Assembly (NCBI RefSeq): GCF_963082655.1
Contig: NC_081552.1
Location: 128,683,494 to 128,747,493 of the forward strand
DNA: 64,000 nt
Reading direction: 5' to 3'
Source of the DNA: Stomoxys calcitrans
Taxonomy: Eukaryota > Arthropoda > Insecta > Diptera > Muscidae
The translations under genes were made by a program, and so were the position numbers. The notes under the pieces were generated by a model, which saw only the letters and a list, made by a program, of their open reading frames with translations, searched no databases and had not been told where the DNA came from. The number at the start of each line of letters is the position of its first letter. Position 1 is the stretch's first letter. Positions 1 through 12,304 of the stretch are shown here, in pieces.

Positions 1-52
1 ACGTATTTTATTTTTACTTTCAACTATATATATATTTAATAACTTAAACTTA

Positions 53-70
53 AAATAATAATAATAATAA
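53..70. repeat. Short (AAT)n microsatellite before E1
   Basis: Six or so ATA/AAT units lie directly against the 3' terminus of the first Helentron-like element. The 50 bases before it are plain AT-rich sequence with no recognisable gene. Confidence 0.7.
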
Positions 71-1236
71 CAAGTAAAATCGTGCTAAGTTCGGCCGGGC
101 CGAATCTTATATACCCTCCACCATGGATCGCATTTGTCGAGTTCTTTTCCCGGCATCTCTTCTTAGGCGAAAAAAAAGGATATAAGAAAAGATTTGCTCT
201 GCTATTAGAGCGATAAAAATATAGGGTCGGTTTGGACCACAATTAAATTATATCTTGGAGACTTGTGTAAAATGTCAGCCAATTCGAATAAGAATTGCGC
301 CCTTTGGGGACTCAAGAAGTAAAATAGAGAGATCGATTTATATGGGAGCTGTATCGGGCTATAGACCGATTCAGACCATAATAAACACGTATGTTAATGG
401 CCATGAGAGAATCCGTCGTACAAATTTTCAGGCAAATCGGATAATAATTGCGACCTCTGGAGGCTCAAGAAGTCAAGATCCCAGATCGGTTTATATGGCA
501 GCTATATCAGGTTACAGACCGATTTGAACCATATTTGGCACAGTTGTTGAATATCATAACAAGACACGTCGTGCAAAATTTCATTCCAATCGGATAAGAA
601 TTGCGCACTTAAGAGGCCCAAGAAATCAAGACCCAAGATCAGTTTATATGACAGCTATATAAGGTTAAGGACCGATTTGAACCATACTTGACACAGTTGT
701 TGGATATCATAACGAAACACTTCGTGCAAAATTGCATTCCAATCGGATAAGAATTGCGCACTCTAGAGGCTCAAGAAGTCAAGACCCAAGATCGATTTAT
801 ATGGCAGCTATATCATGTTATGAACCGATTTGAACTATACTTGGCACAGTTGTTGGATATCATAACAAACCACGTCGTGCAAAATTTCATTCCAATCGGA
901 TAAGAATTGCGCACTCTAGAGGCTCAAGAAGTCAAGACCCAAGATCGATTTATATGGCAGCTATATCAAAACATGGACCGATATGGCCCATTTACAATAC
1001 CAATCGACCTACACTAATAAGTAGTATTTATGCAAAATTTCAAGTGGCTAGCTTTACTCCTTCGAAAGTTAGCGTGCTTTCGACAGACAGACGGACGGAC
1101 GGACATGGCTAGATCGACATAAAATTTCTCGACGATCAAGAATATATATACTTTATGGGGTCTCAGACGAATATTTCGAGTAGTTACAAACAGAATGACG
1201 AAATTAGTATACCCCCATCCTATGGTGGAGGGTATA
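70..1236 (-). mobile_element. Helentron-like non-autonomous element E1 (DINE-1/mini-me type)
   Basis: Read on the minus strand, the element runs from a 5' end with TATACCCCCATCC/ATGGTGGAGGGTATA (1208-1236), through an ATATATATTCTTGATCGTCG core and a short GTCC/GTCT microsatellite (about 1084-1105), to internal repeats and a 3' end at 70-125. The 3' end carries the perfect hairpin TTCGGCCCGGCCGAA (90-104) followed by a TTAGCACGATTTTACTTGTT-like terminus. The TATACCCTCCACCAT motif occurs inverted at both ends, which matches the subterminal inverted repeats described for Helentrons. About four repeats of roughly 170 bp, marked by CATATAAACCGATCTTGGGT and CACGACGTGTTTTGTTATGA-like blocks, fill the middle. 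No Rep/helicase frame is present. The family name is inferred from structure. Confidence 0.8.
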
Positions 1237-1656
1237 AAAATAAATCCAATTTGAAACCCGACACATATCTTTCTATCCTTTTTTTCGATTCTTTATCATG
1301 GTTAAAAACTCACTCACTCGTTTGGAGAGCCAAAGACAAATTTACCACGAATAAATTTTTTTTTTGGATTTCTGGCTCATTGGAGGTTATATTTCCACTC
1401 CAGATCATTTGGCTCCATAATGAAGTAAAAAGTGGTCCTTAGAACCGGATTTCTACACTTGGAAACATCCACATATACCTTTTTAAATTGGTCTTGGAGA
1501 ACCTCTCATTAAGGATTCTGTTTTGACTAAACATTGGATTTGGATTACAAGAAACAGGTCGGTTCACATTCGTTTTTATGCTTACATGTTATTCATAAAG
1601 AGAAGAAAGGCGAGTTATTTGATGATAAAGGAAAGCGGAGTTTTTAACAAGTAAGA
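1237..1656. other. Non-element spacer, copy 1
   Basis: This 0.42-kb spacer lies between E1 and E2 and is repeated nearly exactly at 2827-3247. It has a T tract near 1350 and no recognisable protein, RNA or transposon motif. The short open frames across it are not convincing. It is best read as the original flanking DNA caught up in the duplication. Confidence 0.6.
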
Positions 1657-2826
1657 AGTAAAAGCGTGCTAAGTTCGGCCGGGCCGAATCTTATATACCC
1701 TCCATTATTGATCGCATTTGTCGAGTTCTTTTCCCGGCATCTCTTCTTAGGCAAAACAGGATATAAGAAAAGATTTGCTCTGCTATTATAGCGATATCAA
1801 GATATGGTCCAGTTTGGACCACAATTAAATTATATGTTGGAAACCTGTGTAAAATGTCAGCCAATTCGAATAAGAATTGCGCCCTTTGGGGGCTCAAGAA
1901 GTAAAATAGAGAGATCGATTTATATGGGAGATGTATCGGGCTATAGACCGATTCAGACCATAATAAACACGTATGTTGATTGTCATGAGAAAATCCATCG
2001 CACAAAATTTCAGGCAAATCGGATAATAATTGCGACCTCTACAGGCTCAAGAAGTCAAGATCCCAGATCGGTTTATATGACAGCTATATCAGGTTATGAA
2101 CCGATTTGAACCATTCTTGGCAAAGTTGTTGAATATCATGACAAAACACGTCGTGCGAAATTTCATTCCAATCGGATAAGTATTGCGCACTCTAGAGGCT
2201 CTAGAAGTCAAGACCCAAGATCGGTTTATATGGCAGCTATATCAGGTTATCGACCGATTTGAACCATACTAGGCACAGTTGTTGGATATCATAACAAAAC
2301 ATGTCGTACAAAATTTCATTCCAATCGGACAAGAATTGCACACTCTAGAGGCTCAAGAAGTCAAGACCCAAGATCGGTTTATATGGCAGCTATATCAGGT
2401 TATGAACTGATTTGAACCATACTTGGCACAGTTGTTGGATATTTTAACAAAACACGTCGTGCCAAAATTCATTCAAATCGGATAAGAATTGCGCCCTCTA
2501 GAGGCTCAAGAAGTCAAGACCCAAGATCGGTTTATATGACAGCTATATCAAAACATGGACCGATATGGCCCATTTACAATACAAACCGACCTACACTAAC
2601 AAGAAGTATTTTTGCAAAATTTCAAGCGGCTAGCTTTACTCCTTTGGAAGTTAGCGTGCTTTCGACAGACGGACGGACGGACAGACGGACGGACATGGCT
2701 AGATCGGCATAAAATGTCACGACGATCAAGAATATATATACTTTATGGGATCTCAGACGAATATTTCGAGTAGTTACAAACAGAATGACGAAATTAGTAT
2801 ACCCCCATCCTATGGTGGAGGGTATA
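1657..2826 (-). mobile_element. Helentron-like element E2
   Basis: Same architecture and strand as E1. The 3' hairpin TTCGGCCGGGCCGAA begins near 1674. Four or five internal repeats of about 170 bp are marked by GGTTTATATGGCAGCTATAT. A (GGAC/AGAC)n microsatellite lies near 2665-2695 and the 5' end TATGGTGGAGGGTATA closes at 2826. The open frames on both strands here only reflect low stop density in the repeats and are not genes. It is the first full element in the 1.59-kb tandem duplication. Confidence 0.8.
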
Positions 2827-3247
2827 AAAATAAATCCAATTTGAAACCCGACACATATCTTTCTATCCTTTTTTTCGATTCTTTATCATGGTTAAAAACT
2901 CACTCACTCGTTTGGAGAGCTAAAGACAAATTTACCACGAATAAATTTTTTTTTTTGGATTTCTGGCTCATTGGAGGTTATATTTCCACTCCAGATCATT
3001 TGGCTCCATAATGAAGTAAAAAGTGGTCCTTAGAACCGGATTTCTACACTTGGAAACATCCACATATACCTTTTTAAATTGGTCTTGGAGAACCTCTCAT
3101 TAAGGATTTTGTTTTGACTAAACATTGGATTTGGATTACAAGAAACAGGTCGGTTCACATTCGTTTTTATGCTTACATGTTATTCATAAAGAGAAGAAAA
3201 GCGAGTTATTTGATGATAAAGGAAAGCGGAGTTTTTAACAAGTAAGA
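2827..3247. other. Non-element spacer, copy 2
   Basis: Near-identical second copy of the spacer at 1237-1656, with a T run one base longer and isolated substitutions. No gene was recognised. Confidence 0.6.
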
Positions 3248-4422
3248 AGTAAAAGCGTGCTAAGTTCGGCCGGGCCGAATCTTATATACCCTCCATTATT
3301 GATCGCATTTGTCGAGTTCTTTTCCCGGCATCTCTTCTTAGGCAAAACAGGATATAAGAAAAGATTTGCTCTGCTATTATAGCGATATCAAGATATGGTC
3401 CAGTTTGGACCACAATTAAATTATATGTTGGAAACCTGTGTAAAATGTCAGCCAATTCGAATAAGAATTGCGCCCTTTGGGGGCTCAAGAAGTAAAATAG
3501 AGAGATCGATTTATATGGGAGATGTATCGGGCTATAGACCGACTCAGACCATAATAAACACGTATGTTGATGGTCATGAGAAAATCCGTCGCACAAAATT
3601 TCAGGCAAATCGGATAATAATTGCGACCTCTACAGGCTCAAGAAGTCAAGATCCCAGATCGGTTTATATGACAGCTATATCAGGTTATGAACCGATTTGA
3701 ACCATTCTTGGCAAAGTTGTTGAATATCATGACAAAACACGTCGTGCGAAATTTCATTCCAATCGGATAAGTATTGCGCACTCTAGAGGCTCTAGAAGTC
3801 AAGACCCAAGATCGGTTTATATGGCAGCTATATCAGGTTATCGACCGATTTGAACCATTCTTGGCAAAGTTGTTGAGTATCATGACAAAACACGTCGTGC
3901 GAAATTTCATTCCAATCGGATAAGTATTGCGCACTCTAGAGGCTCTAGAAGTCAAGACCCAAGATCGGTTTATATGGCAGCTATATCAGGTTATCGACCG
4001 ATTTGAACCATACTTGGCACAGTTGTTGGATATCATAACAAAACACGTCGTGCCAAAATTCATTCAAATCGGATAAGAATTGCGCCCTCTAGAGGCTCAA
4101 GAAGTCAAGACCCAAGATCGGTTTATATGACAGCTATATCAAAACATGGACCGATATGGCCCATTTACAATACCAACCGACCTACACTAACAAGAAGTAT
4201 TTTTGCAAAATTTCAAGCGGCTAGCTTTACTCCTTTGGAAGTTAGCGTTCTTTCGACAGACGGACGGACGGACGGACAGACGGACGGACATGGCTAGATC
4301 GGCATAAAATGTCACGACGATCAAGAATATATATACTTTATGGGATCTCAGACGAATATTTCGAGTAGTTACAAACAGAATGACGAAATTAGTATACCCC
4401 CCATCTTATGGTGGAGGGTATA
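3248..4422 (-). mobile_element. Helentron-like element E3
   Basis: Near-identical partner of E2 in the tandem duplication, with a longer GGAC/AGAC microsatellite (about 4256-4288). The internal repeats near 3700-3990 contain a nearly exact local duplication of one unit (ACCATTCTTGGCAAAGTTGT appears twice). E2 has the same first unit but diverges in the next, so repeat turnover continued after the duplication. The 5' end reads TATACCCCCCATCTTATGG and the element finishes at 4422. Confidence 0.8.
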
Positions 4423-4426
4423 AAAA

Positions 4427-6180
4427 GGAAATGGAAGGACATGTGAGCAAATTGAGAATTACAGGAGTCAGAATGAAGTCCGGAAATTCCACCAAAGAAT
4501 TAAACATGAAACCGATGGCTTTGGTGCAGGCACACCCTCCTGCAGAGACAAAAAAGGAAATCTGGTAACTGACACAGATGACATGCCGAGGATATGGAAA
4601 GAACATTTTACCCAACTGCTGGTGTCCGACGTTGGTGGCAAAGAGGATACCGCAGAACCAATCCCTGATGATGGTATAGAATATTTACCTCCTAGTCAGA
4701 ATGAGGTTCAAGTAGCAGTGATCCGACTAAAGAACAACAAGGCAGCAGGAGCCGACGGGTTACTCGTTGAACTATTTAATATCGACATGCTGCTAAGGCG
4801 TATGCATCAGCTTGTCTGCGCAATCTGCCTAGAAGAACGCATAATATGTCCCGTACACAAGAAACGAGACAAAACGGAATGTGCCAACTACAGAGGAATA
4901 AGTCTCCTCCCCATCGCATACAAGATACTCTCGAGAAGGATAAATCCCGAGAAGGACAAATCAACACCTTCCATCTCTGTGTTGACTACAATGCCGCCTT
5001 CGATACTCCTTTACGTTTAAAGGTATTTCAAGCCATGTCCGAGTTTGGTATCCCTGCAAAATTAATAAGACTCTGCAGGATGACACTTGCTGATACGCGT
5101 TCCTCAGTAAGAATGGGAAAGAATCTCTCCAAACCATTTAATACCAAACGCGGTTTCAGACAAGGAGACAGCCTATGGTGTGATCTCTTTAATATCCTGT
5201 TGGAGAAGATTATACGAGATGCAGATGTGAATAGATATGGCACACTAATCACAAGAGAACACATGCTACTCGCCTATGCCGACGACTTCAACATCGTAGG
5301 TCGGTCGCCGGAAGTAGTAACTGCAGCCTTTGAAAGAATCGAATGAGAGAGTCAGTGAAAAAAGGTCTGGCAGTAAATGGAGATAAGACGAAATGGATGG
5401 TTATAACACCCAAAACGCCTTGTGCAACCAAGCAGATAAAGAAAATGGAGAAAGTTGGGAACCACAACTTTGATATAGTCAGTAACTTTATCTATATCGG
5501 CACCGCCGAAACCGAAACGAATGACATCAGTTTTGAGATAAAGCGAAGAATAATACTGACAAACAGATCCTACTTTTGTCTAAGTAAGCAGTTTAGAAAA
5601 AAGACCACCTCACGACAGACGAAGATTACACTATACAAGACACTGATACTACTCGTGATGTTATATGGTTTTGAAGCATGGGTAATTGTTAAAGCAGATT
5701 AGGCAGTGCTGGGAGTATTTGAGAGTAAGATTCTTCGTAAAATATATGGAGCAGTTTGCGTTAATGGAGAATATAGGCAACGTATGAACCATGAGCTGTA
5801 TGACGACGATAGCATAGTTACACGCATCAAAATACAACGGCTGCGTTGGCTAGGTCATGTTGTCAGAATGGATGAAGAAGCTCCAGCAAAGAAGTCTTTT
5901 GAAGGCAAACACGGTGGTACACGCAAACCGGGAAGACCACAAGCCCGATGGAAAGATCAAGTAGTGTGAGACACCTCGAAACTTGGTGTCAGAGATTTTA
6001 GAATGAGTGCAAAAGATCGAGGCGGTTGGAACGCTATTCTACGTTCGGCTGGTGGAACAAATATTCTGTCATAGGCATTTAAAGTATAGTATCTCAATAT
6101 TATTGTGTCTAAATCTTAAGTCTATTTTTATGAACTATTTGGGTTTTCTTAGATTCTTTATCTTTATTAGTTCTATATTA
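4427..6180 (+). pseudogene. Non-LTR retrotransposon reverse transcriptase relic, RTE-like
   Basis: This frameshifted LINE pol fragment starts in the endonuclease-RT linker (a MPRIWKEHFTQLL block at 4583). It continues with NNKAAGADGLLVELFN (4733 on), NYRGISLLPIAYKI in another frame, CVDYNAAFD (motif A, near 4975), GFRQGDSLWCDLFNILLEK (motif B) and YADDFNIVGRS (motif C, near 5276, catalytic aspartates kept). The C-terminal part (5343-5969) ends with IQRLRWLGHVVRM and a basic GGTRKPGRPQARW stretch. At least three frameshifts or stops break it, and the endonuclease is missing. RTE affiliation is from family resemblance and is uncertain. It is flanked by 5' ends of Helentron-like elements in opposite orientation. 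Confidence 0.85.
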
Positions 6181-6181
6181 T

Positions 6182-6330
6182 CATACCCTCCACCATAGGA
6201 TGGTGGTATACTAATTTCGTCACTCTGTTTGTAACTACTCGAAACATTCGTCTGAGACCCCATAAAGTACATATATTCTTGATCGTCGTGTCATATTATG
6301 TCGATCTACCCATGTCCGTCCACACATAGT
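6182..6330 (+). mobile_element. Truncated 5' end of a Helentron-like element
   Basis: ATACCCTCCACCATAGGATG, the TTCTTGATCGTCGTG core and a GATCTACCCATGTCCGTCC block are present. The sequence then leaves the consensus and a second 5' end begins at about 6371. This is a stub of roughly 150 bp. Confidence 0.75.
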
Positions 6331-6370
6331 CCACACATTTCTCGTACAGAGATTTTATTTTGGACAATAT

Positions 6371-7350
6371 TGTTATACCCTCCACCATAGTATTAGGGGT
6401 AATATTAATTTCGTCATTCTGTTTGTATCTACTCGAAATATTCGTCTGGGACCCCATAAAATATATATATTCTTGATCGTCGTGTCATATTATGTCGATC
6501 TAGACATGTCCGTCGAAAGCACGCTAACTTTCGAAAGAGTAAAGCCAGCCGCTTGAAATTTTTGCACAAATACTTCTTATAAGTATAGGTCAGTTGGGAT
6601 TGTAAATGAACCATATAGGTCCATGTTTTGATATAGCTGCCATATAAACCGATCTTGTGTCCAGACTTCTTGAGCCTCTAGGGTGCACAATTTTTATCCG
6701 AATGGAATGAAATTTTGCACGACGTGTTTTGTTATGATATCCAACAACTGTGCGAAGTTTGGTTCAAATCGGTCCATAACCTGATTTAGCTGCCATATAA
6801 ACCGTTCGTGGGTCTTGACTTCTTGAGACTCTAGAGGGCGCAATTCTGACCTGATTACAATGAAATTTTGCAACAACTGTGCCAAGTATGGTTCAAATCA
6901 GTCCATAACCTGATATAGTTGTCATATAAACTGATATGGAGACTTGACTTTTTGAGCTTCTACAGGGCGCAATTCCTATCCGATTTTCCAGAAATTTTGT
7001 ACGACGGATCCTCTAATAACACCCAACATTCGTGTTTATTATGGTCGGAAACGGTCTATAGCCTGATACAGCTCCTATATAAATCGATCTCTCTATTTTA
7101 CTTCTTGAGCCCCCGAAGGGCGCAATTCTTATTCGAATTGGCTGAAATTTTACACAGGTCTCCAACATATAATTTAATTGTTATCCGAACCGGACCATAT
7201 CTTGATATCGCTCTAATAGCAGAGCAAATATTTTCTTTTATCCTTTTCTTGCCTAAGAAGAGATGCCGGGAAAAGAACTCGACAAATGTGATCCCTGGTG
7301 GAGGGTATAAAAGATTCGGCCCGGCCGAAGTTAGCACGCTTTTACTTGTT
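6371..7350 (+). mobile_element. Helentron-like element E4
   Basis: A complete but shortened copy in plus orientation. It has the 5' end TATACCCTCCACCATAGTAT, the GATCGTCGTG core, and almost no GTCY microsatellite (only ATGTCCGTCGAAAGC remains). About three internal repeats follow, then the 3' end GGTGGAGGGTATAAAAGATT with the TTCGGCCCGGCCGAA hairpin at 7316-7330 and a TTAGCACGCTTTTACTTGTT terminus. It abuts the 3' end of the gypsy pol relic. Confidence 0.8.
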
Positions 7351-7384
7351 ATTTTCGAAAATATTTTTTTTACTATATATGGTC

Positions 7385-8365
7385 TCTTATATTGAGGATC
7401 AAGTTTTTAACCAGCTTCATCACGTAGTAAAACCAAATCTCCTGCGTCTAATTTGTAATCTAGAGTTTTCTTATAATAAAATTCCTTTTGTTTTAATTTA
7501 TACCTATCTAATAAATGTTGTGCTCTTCTATAAGCTATTTCTAACCTAAACTTTGTTTCTGGTATAATTTTCTACGTTATATAATGGCGTAGTTGTATCT
7601 ACTTCTGTAAATTGATTAAACATATTTGAAATATTTCCAAAAATGAGCTCATATGGACAATAGTCATGTGCTGTAGACGGTGTAGTATTATAGCAGAAGA
7701 CGAAATATTTTATCCATACATCCCTGTCACTTTTGTCAATCGAAATATATGATCTTACATATTCATTTAAAGTTCTGTGACTTCTTTCGACTATACCCAA
7801 TATCTGATGGTGGATGTTAATATCTAGTAGGAAATTTTTGTATTCTGTCCCCATGCCTGAAACCACCGTCTTCATTGGATCATAGGTGAGATCAAAAAAT
7901 CCCTTAGCGACAGTTTTGGCGCTTTTGTTACAAATTGGTATTACAATTAAATATTTAGTCAGAACACATATCAATGTGACTGCATACTCATTTCCTTGTT
8001 CTGTCTGAGGTAATGGGTCATTGGAGTTTTTAAATGTTTCGTTGTATTAGCAGTTTGACACGTTAAACATGATTTAATGTATTTAGTTACATCTTTAGTC
8101 ATGTTTTCTCAAAAAAAAAAAAAAATTACTTTTGATTTTCTTAAGTGTCTTAAATATTCCACAGTGACCTCCTTCTATTGGGTCATCATGATATTTCTTC
8201 AAGATTCGTTGAATTGTCTTTGCATCTTTTTCATCAATTTGGGTCACCTTATTCAGTAGCGCTACTTTTATTTTATTCAATTCTTTATTGCCCTCATTTA
8301 TAAATTCTTGAATAGAGATACATTCAAAAAATTTCTCACTAGGTGCCACTTGCCACTTTGTCAAT
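7385..8365 (-). pseudogene. Gypsy integrase relic
   Basis: On the minus strand, 8364-8100 holds an H2C2-type zinc-binding region (YHDDPIEGGHCGIFKTLKKI). The catalytic core lies at 7974-7546. There the block normally containing the second catalytic aspartate reads VVSGMGTEYKN, so that aspartate is lost, while GIVERSHRTLNEYVRSYI keeps the glutamate. WIKYFVFCYNTTPSTAH and CPYELIFGN follow. The C-terminal tail (RRAQHLLDRYKLK, LDAGDLVLLRDEAG) continues to about 7390 after a frameshift. A 13-A tract near 8110 breaks the frame. Non-functional. Confidence 0.85.
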
Positions 8366-8489
8366 ATTATGTTTACCGGCCGCTTCTTCGAGCCTTGGAA
8401 AAAATTGTCCTAAGTCAAGATACCCATTGATAAATAAATCATTGTAATTGAAACTTTACCCTTTTTGATATAACATCGTTCAGATGTTT

Positions 8490-9420
8490 TCAATTTATCC
8501 TGACGTCAATGTTGTTCAATAAAACATATATACTGGGCTTATCATTATTATTTGTTTGATGATGCTTATTCACGTTTTCATTTACTGCTATTTTCAATCC
8601 TTTTCTAGTCATAGATCTTGTAGTGATTTTGAGAATACAATTTGTTTCTCTGTTCATGTTTTTTAGATCATCAATTGTCATGCGCGAAAACGCGTCAGCT
8701 ATGTAATTGTCCTTTCGACTAAGATATTCTACAGTGAAGTCATAGTCCTCCAAATCTAATCTCATTCTAGTTAGTTTCGAAATTGGATTTTTCATAGAAA
8801 ACAAATAAGATAATCGTCTATGGTCACTTAGAACAGTGAAATGAGTTCCGTAAACATATGGCCTAAAGTGAGTAATAGCCCAATGTATGGCTGTTAATTC
8901 TTGTTCAATAGTGGCCTTGTTGCTTTGTAAAGGTCTGTGTGGCATATGCTACGGGTAGATGTTTTCCTTCATACTCTTGTGTCAGCACAGCGACACATGC
9001 ATGTTTGCTTGCGTCTGTGGTAATGCTAAATCGCCTTCCGAAATCAGGGTATTGCAATAGTGTGGGGCTCATCAGAGCCCTTTTAAGATATCTAAATGCC
9101 TTGTCACAGTCTTGTGTCCATTCAAATGAAAAACCTATCTTCGATAGTCTCGAATGACGTCTTGAAAATTCAGACATCGGTAGTAGTTGCAATAAGCTAA
9201 AGATCTTTTTGCACTATCAGCATCTTTCGGTGTAGGATAGTTCTGTATGACAGAATATTTAGAATCGTCTGGCAATATTCCTATATCTGTGCACTTATGT
9301 CCGAGAAATGTTACCTCTCGCATAAGAAATTAACATTTTCAGGGGTGTAGTTTGAGATTCTTTTCTTGACACAATCTGAAAATGATTCGTAAGCATATGT
9401 TTCTCTGAACAACCCAATAC
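8490..9420 (-). pseudogene. Gypsy RNase H and RT C-terminal relic
   Basis: Minus-strand frames give, in order, VDDLVVLGCSEKHM (motif C, near 9430-9395), REVTFLGHKCTDIGILPDD, the RT-RNase H connection FSFEWTQDCDKAF, and the RNase H segment SITTDASKHACVAVL (first catalytic Asp in TDAS). KATIEQELTAIHWA (catalytic Glu), LSDHRRLSYLF (third Asp region) and KDNYIADAFSRM follow. The segments are spread over frames 9295-9501, 9135-9323, 8905-9192 and 8490-8945, so several frameshifts are present. The block is cut on its high side by the LINE insertion at 9435. Confidence 0.85.
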
Positions 9421-9434
9421 AACCAAGTCATCCA

Positions 9435-11400
9435 CAATCCCATGGCAGCCGTTTGTACGCACCGGATTGACCCGATGGAACCCTTCATCGAGTTTCGTCA
9501 TTTGAGAGGCACATCAAAGAGTGCCTTCTCCGCACGCTTCTGGTACGTCACTCTCGAACCCCGATAGAAGGGATGACAGGACCTCAGTCACTTTTGGCGA
9601 AGTTGGCGTGACTGATCCGAAGAGATGCGCCAGGTTGTTCAACCGTCTATTTATTGTGCATCCCGAGAATGACAGGGCAAGGAGGAGCGTCATTCGCCGT
9701 ATCCGTGGTCTCCGAGCCGATTGACAGCCATCAAAATATAACGTGGGTGAAGTTACGAATGTCATCCGTGGCGTCAAATCATCCAAGGCGTTGGGTTCCG
9801 ACGGAATCTCTACACTGATGTTGAAGAATCTGGATTCACCTGGAGTTGAGTACCTTATTTCTGTTCTGAACCTGTCGTTGAACACTCTTATAGTTTCCGA
9901 TGTCTGCAAAATGGGCAGAGTGATCCCGCTACTGAAGCGTGAAAAAGCGTACAGACCGATCTCCCTTATCTCACCGGTAGCAAAGACGCTTGAGGCATTA
10001 CTCTTCCCGAGCCTTGTGGGAGAATTTACATTCGCCAAGGATCAATATGGATTTCGAAGGCTGCATAGCACAACAACTGCTTTGCATACCATCACCGCAC
10101 ACATTTGCCGTGGCTTCAATCAGCCCAGGCCATGTGATAAGACGGACAGTCATTTGTTGAATTTAGGGATAAGAGGTCGAAGCACCGTAGAGTGAAACAG
10201 GGAGTTCCCCAAGGTGGGGTGATATTTCCGGCACTGTTTAACCTCTACCTTTTCTCCAATTCCACCCCTCCAGACGGCATAGAGATCGTATCATATGCGG
10301 ACGATTGCACGATCATGGCATAAGGCCCACCCATTGTTGACATGTCCGATAGGTTGAAAGTCTGCAAGCAATCTGAAGATATCTGCCACCAAATCTTCAG
10401 CCACATTGTTCACTACAAATACTCGTGGGGTGAATACTGAGCTGACTTTGATGGTAGATGGAAAACTGATTCCGACCATCAAGTGTCCCAAAATACTTGG
10501 CGTCACATTTGACAGCTCTTACACATTCTCCCCATATGCCACAGCAATTAGCGACAAAGTCAAAAGTAGAAACAAGGTCCTCAAGTCACTCGCTGGCAGC
10601 ACTTGGGGTGCAGACAAAGAAACCTTGTTGACCACGTACAAAGCAATTGGCCGGTCTGTGGTAGGTTATGCAGCGCCAGTGTGGTCACGTCAACTTTGTG
10701 ACACGCAGTGGAATAATATTCAGATCTGTCAGAATGCCGCCCTCCGAACTGCGACGGGCTGTCTCCTTAGTTCTCATGTGGACCACCTCCATCAGGAGAC
10801 AAAGATCCTACCAGTGCGAAGACATAACTACATGCTGTCTAAGCAATACCTTTTGGGCTGTTATCGCAGAAATCATCCAAATCATCATCTTGTGGAAAGA
10901 TACCCACCGCCCAGAAGCCTTAGGGTAGATCTACACGATCTAGAGCGTGAGGTTCAGCGCTACATGAAAGAACCTCTAGATCAAGCGGCATATCAAGCAG
11001 GTCTAGACAACATTCATGCAGACACGGTAGCAGATGCGGTAAATGGCTACCGGGTGAATGTAGTCGTTGGAGAACGACCGCCTCCTATTGCATCTGATGA
11101 AATTGACCTCCCCCGGCAAACCAGAGTACTTCTGGCTTAATTACGTTCCGGCAGATGCAACCGCCTCAACTCCTACAGAGCAAGTATTCGTGCCGACGTG
11201 CAAGATGTATGTCCCGATTGTAACCAGGGACCGCACGATACACGTCACTTGTTTAACTGCCCGGCCAGACCCACTCGACTCAGATCGCTTTGGACTCAGA
11301 CCCAGATCCCATCTTAGTCGCATTGGTCCTGGGTCTTGACACTCAACAGAATCAAGCAGACGAAAGATAGAGCACAACAAACTGCTACAACAGCAACAAC
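9435..11400 (+). mobile_element. LINE copy 1, internally deleted, with target duplication
   Basis: The insertion lies in the gypsy RT and is flanked by AACCAAGTCATCCA (9421-9434) and AACCAAGTTATCCA (11401-11414), a 14-bp duplication with one mismatch. The 5' end (ATCCCATGGCAGCC) matches the 5' end of copy 2, yet the sequence jumps near 9545 from the N-terminal region to just before the RT, so the element kept both ends and lost its middle. RT blocks: SSKALGSDGISTLMLKN, YRPISLISPVAKTLEALL, VSYADDCTIMA. RT motif A is missing because about 0.19 kb is deleted near 10140. The C-terminus (10406-11380) includes CPDCNQG-like and FNCPARPT-like zinc-knuckle blocks in shifted frames. The 3' tail is CAA-rich. 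Confidence 0.85.
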
Positions 11401-11404
11401 AACC

Positions 11405-12304
11405 AAGTTATCCATATACACTGAAAGCGAAAGTCGTCATTCTTTGAAAAGAATTTGGGGCTATTTTCAGTCCATATGGTAGAAAAGTTAATCTGTAGGA
11501 ACAATTATTCGTCGAAAATGACGTGATATCTCTGGATTTTTTCTCCAATGAAATTTGGTGAAATCTCTGCATTAGATCAAGACAAGAAAAATACTTAGCA
11601 CAGCCAAGTTGATCTAAGATGGCATCGATTCTTGGAAGAGGGAATTTATCCGCTATCAGTTTCTTATTTATTTGTTTGTAGTCGATAACTAGTCTCCATC
11701 TCTTTTCGTTAGAGTTTGGGAGTGATTTCTTTGGTACCAACAGTAAACATCTACGCGTTCCTCCACCTGTTTATCTATTTCCGCTTTATGTGTATTCGGT
11801 ATACGGTAGTTCCTAATATATACCAGTTCTTTATCCTCAAGCCTTAATTTTTGCTCATAAAAATTATTATAACTGACTGTTTCTGATCCGAAAACATCAA
11901 TGTATTCAGAATAAAATTCTGTCAACGTTTGGTTAAATCTTTTTGGAAAATTTTTCTTTAATATGTCACTAATTTCAGACTTTCGTTGATTCTTATTCGA
12001 TTTATTTGCAATTATTGCATAATCAATGATATCCTCAGTTAAAATTTTCTATGTTTAAGTGTAACTGTGCGGTTATTTGTGTTTAAAAATTGAATATATG
12101 CTTTATCAGATCGCACAAGGGTGTTTGCTATAAACACACCTGGCTGTGGTTCATGAATCGGTATCAAAGCCTGGTCGTATGATTTCAGACCTTGCTGATA
12201 CAACGAAATCATCATTGCATGTATTCGACAATGGTGTTTCTATCTGATTTTACACCAATGTATTTCTATCTGATTTTACATTACGCCCACACAACATAGT
12301 GGGC
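11405..12304 (-). pseudogene. Gypsy RT N-terminal relic and protease-RT linker
   Basis: The minus-strand frame at 11740-11408 shows VPKKSLPNSNEKRWRLVIDY, FPLPRIDAILDQLG, YFSCLDLMQRFHQI (motif A, first catalytic Asp kept) and LTFLPYGLKIAPNSFQRM (motif B). The upstream frame 11925-11689 contains FYSEYIDVFGSETVSYN and a KELVYIRNYRIPNTH block typical of the region before the gypsy RT. From 11930 to 12304 only degraded linker can be read. A 10-bp inverted repeat, TTACGCCCAC...GTGGGCGTAA with an 8-base loop, sits at about 12283-12310 next to the LINE target site. Confidence 0.8.

Larger units (their letters stand above)
1142..4327. repeat. Tandem duplication, about 1591-bp unit, two copies
   Basis: The segment from the 5' end of one Helentron-like element, through a 0.4-kb spacer and across the next element, is repeated with a period of about 1591 bp (1691 matches 3282, 1804 matches 3395). 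The copies differ by a few substitutions and one base in a T run near 1350/2945. Unequal exchange between the flanking same-orientation elements is the simplest explanation and is an inference. Confidence 0.85.

Noticed and set aside
1691..3700. Near-identical 101-108 residue frames on both strands, repeated every 1.6 kb
   Set aside because: They lie within the about 170-bp internal repeats of Helentron-like elements, shift frame between copies, and have no domain. The repetition comes from the tandem duplication.
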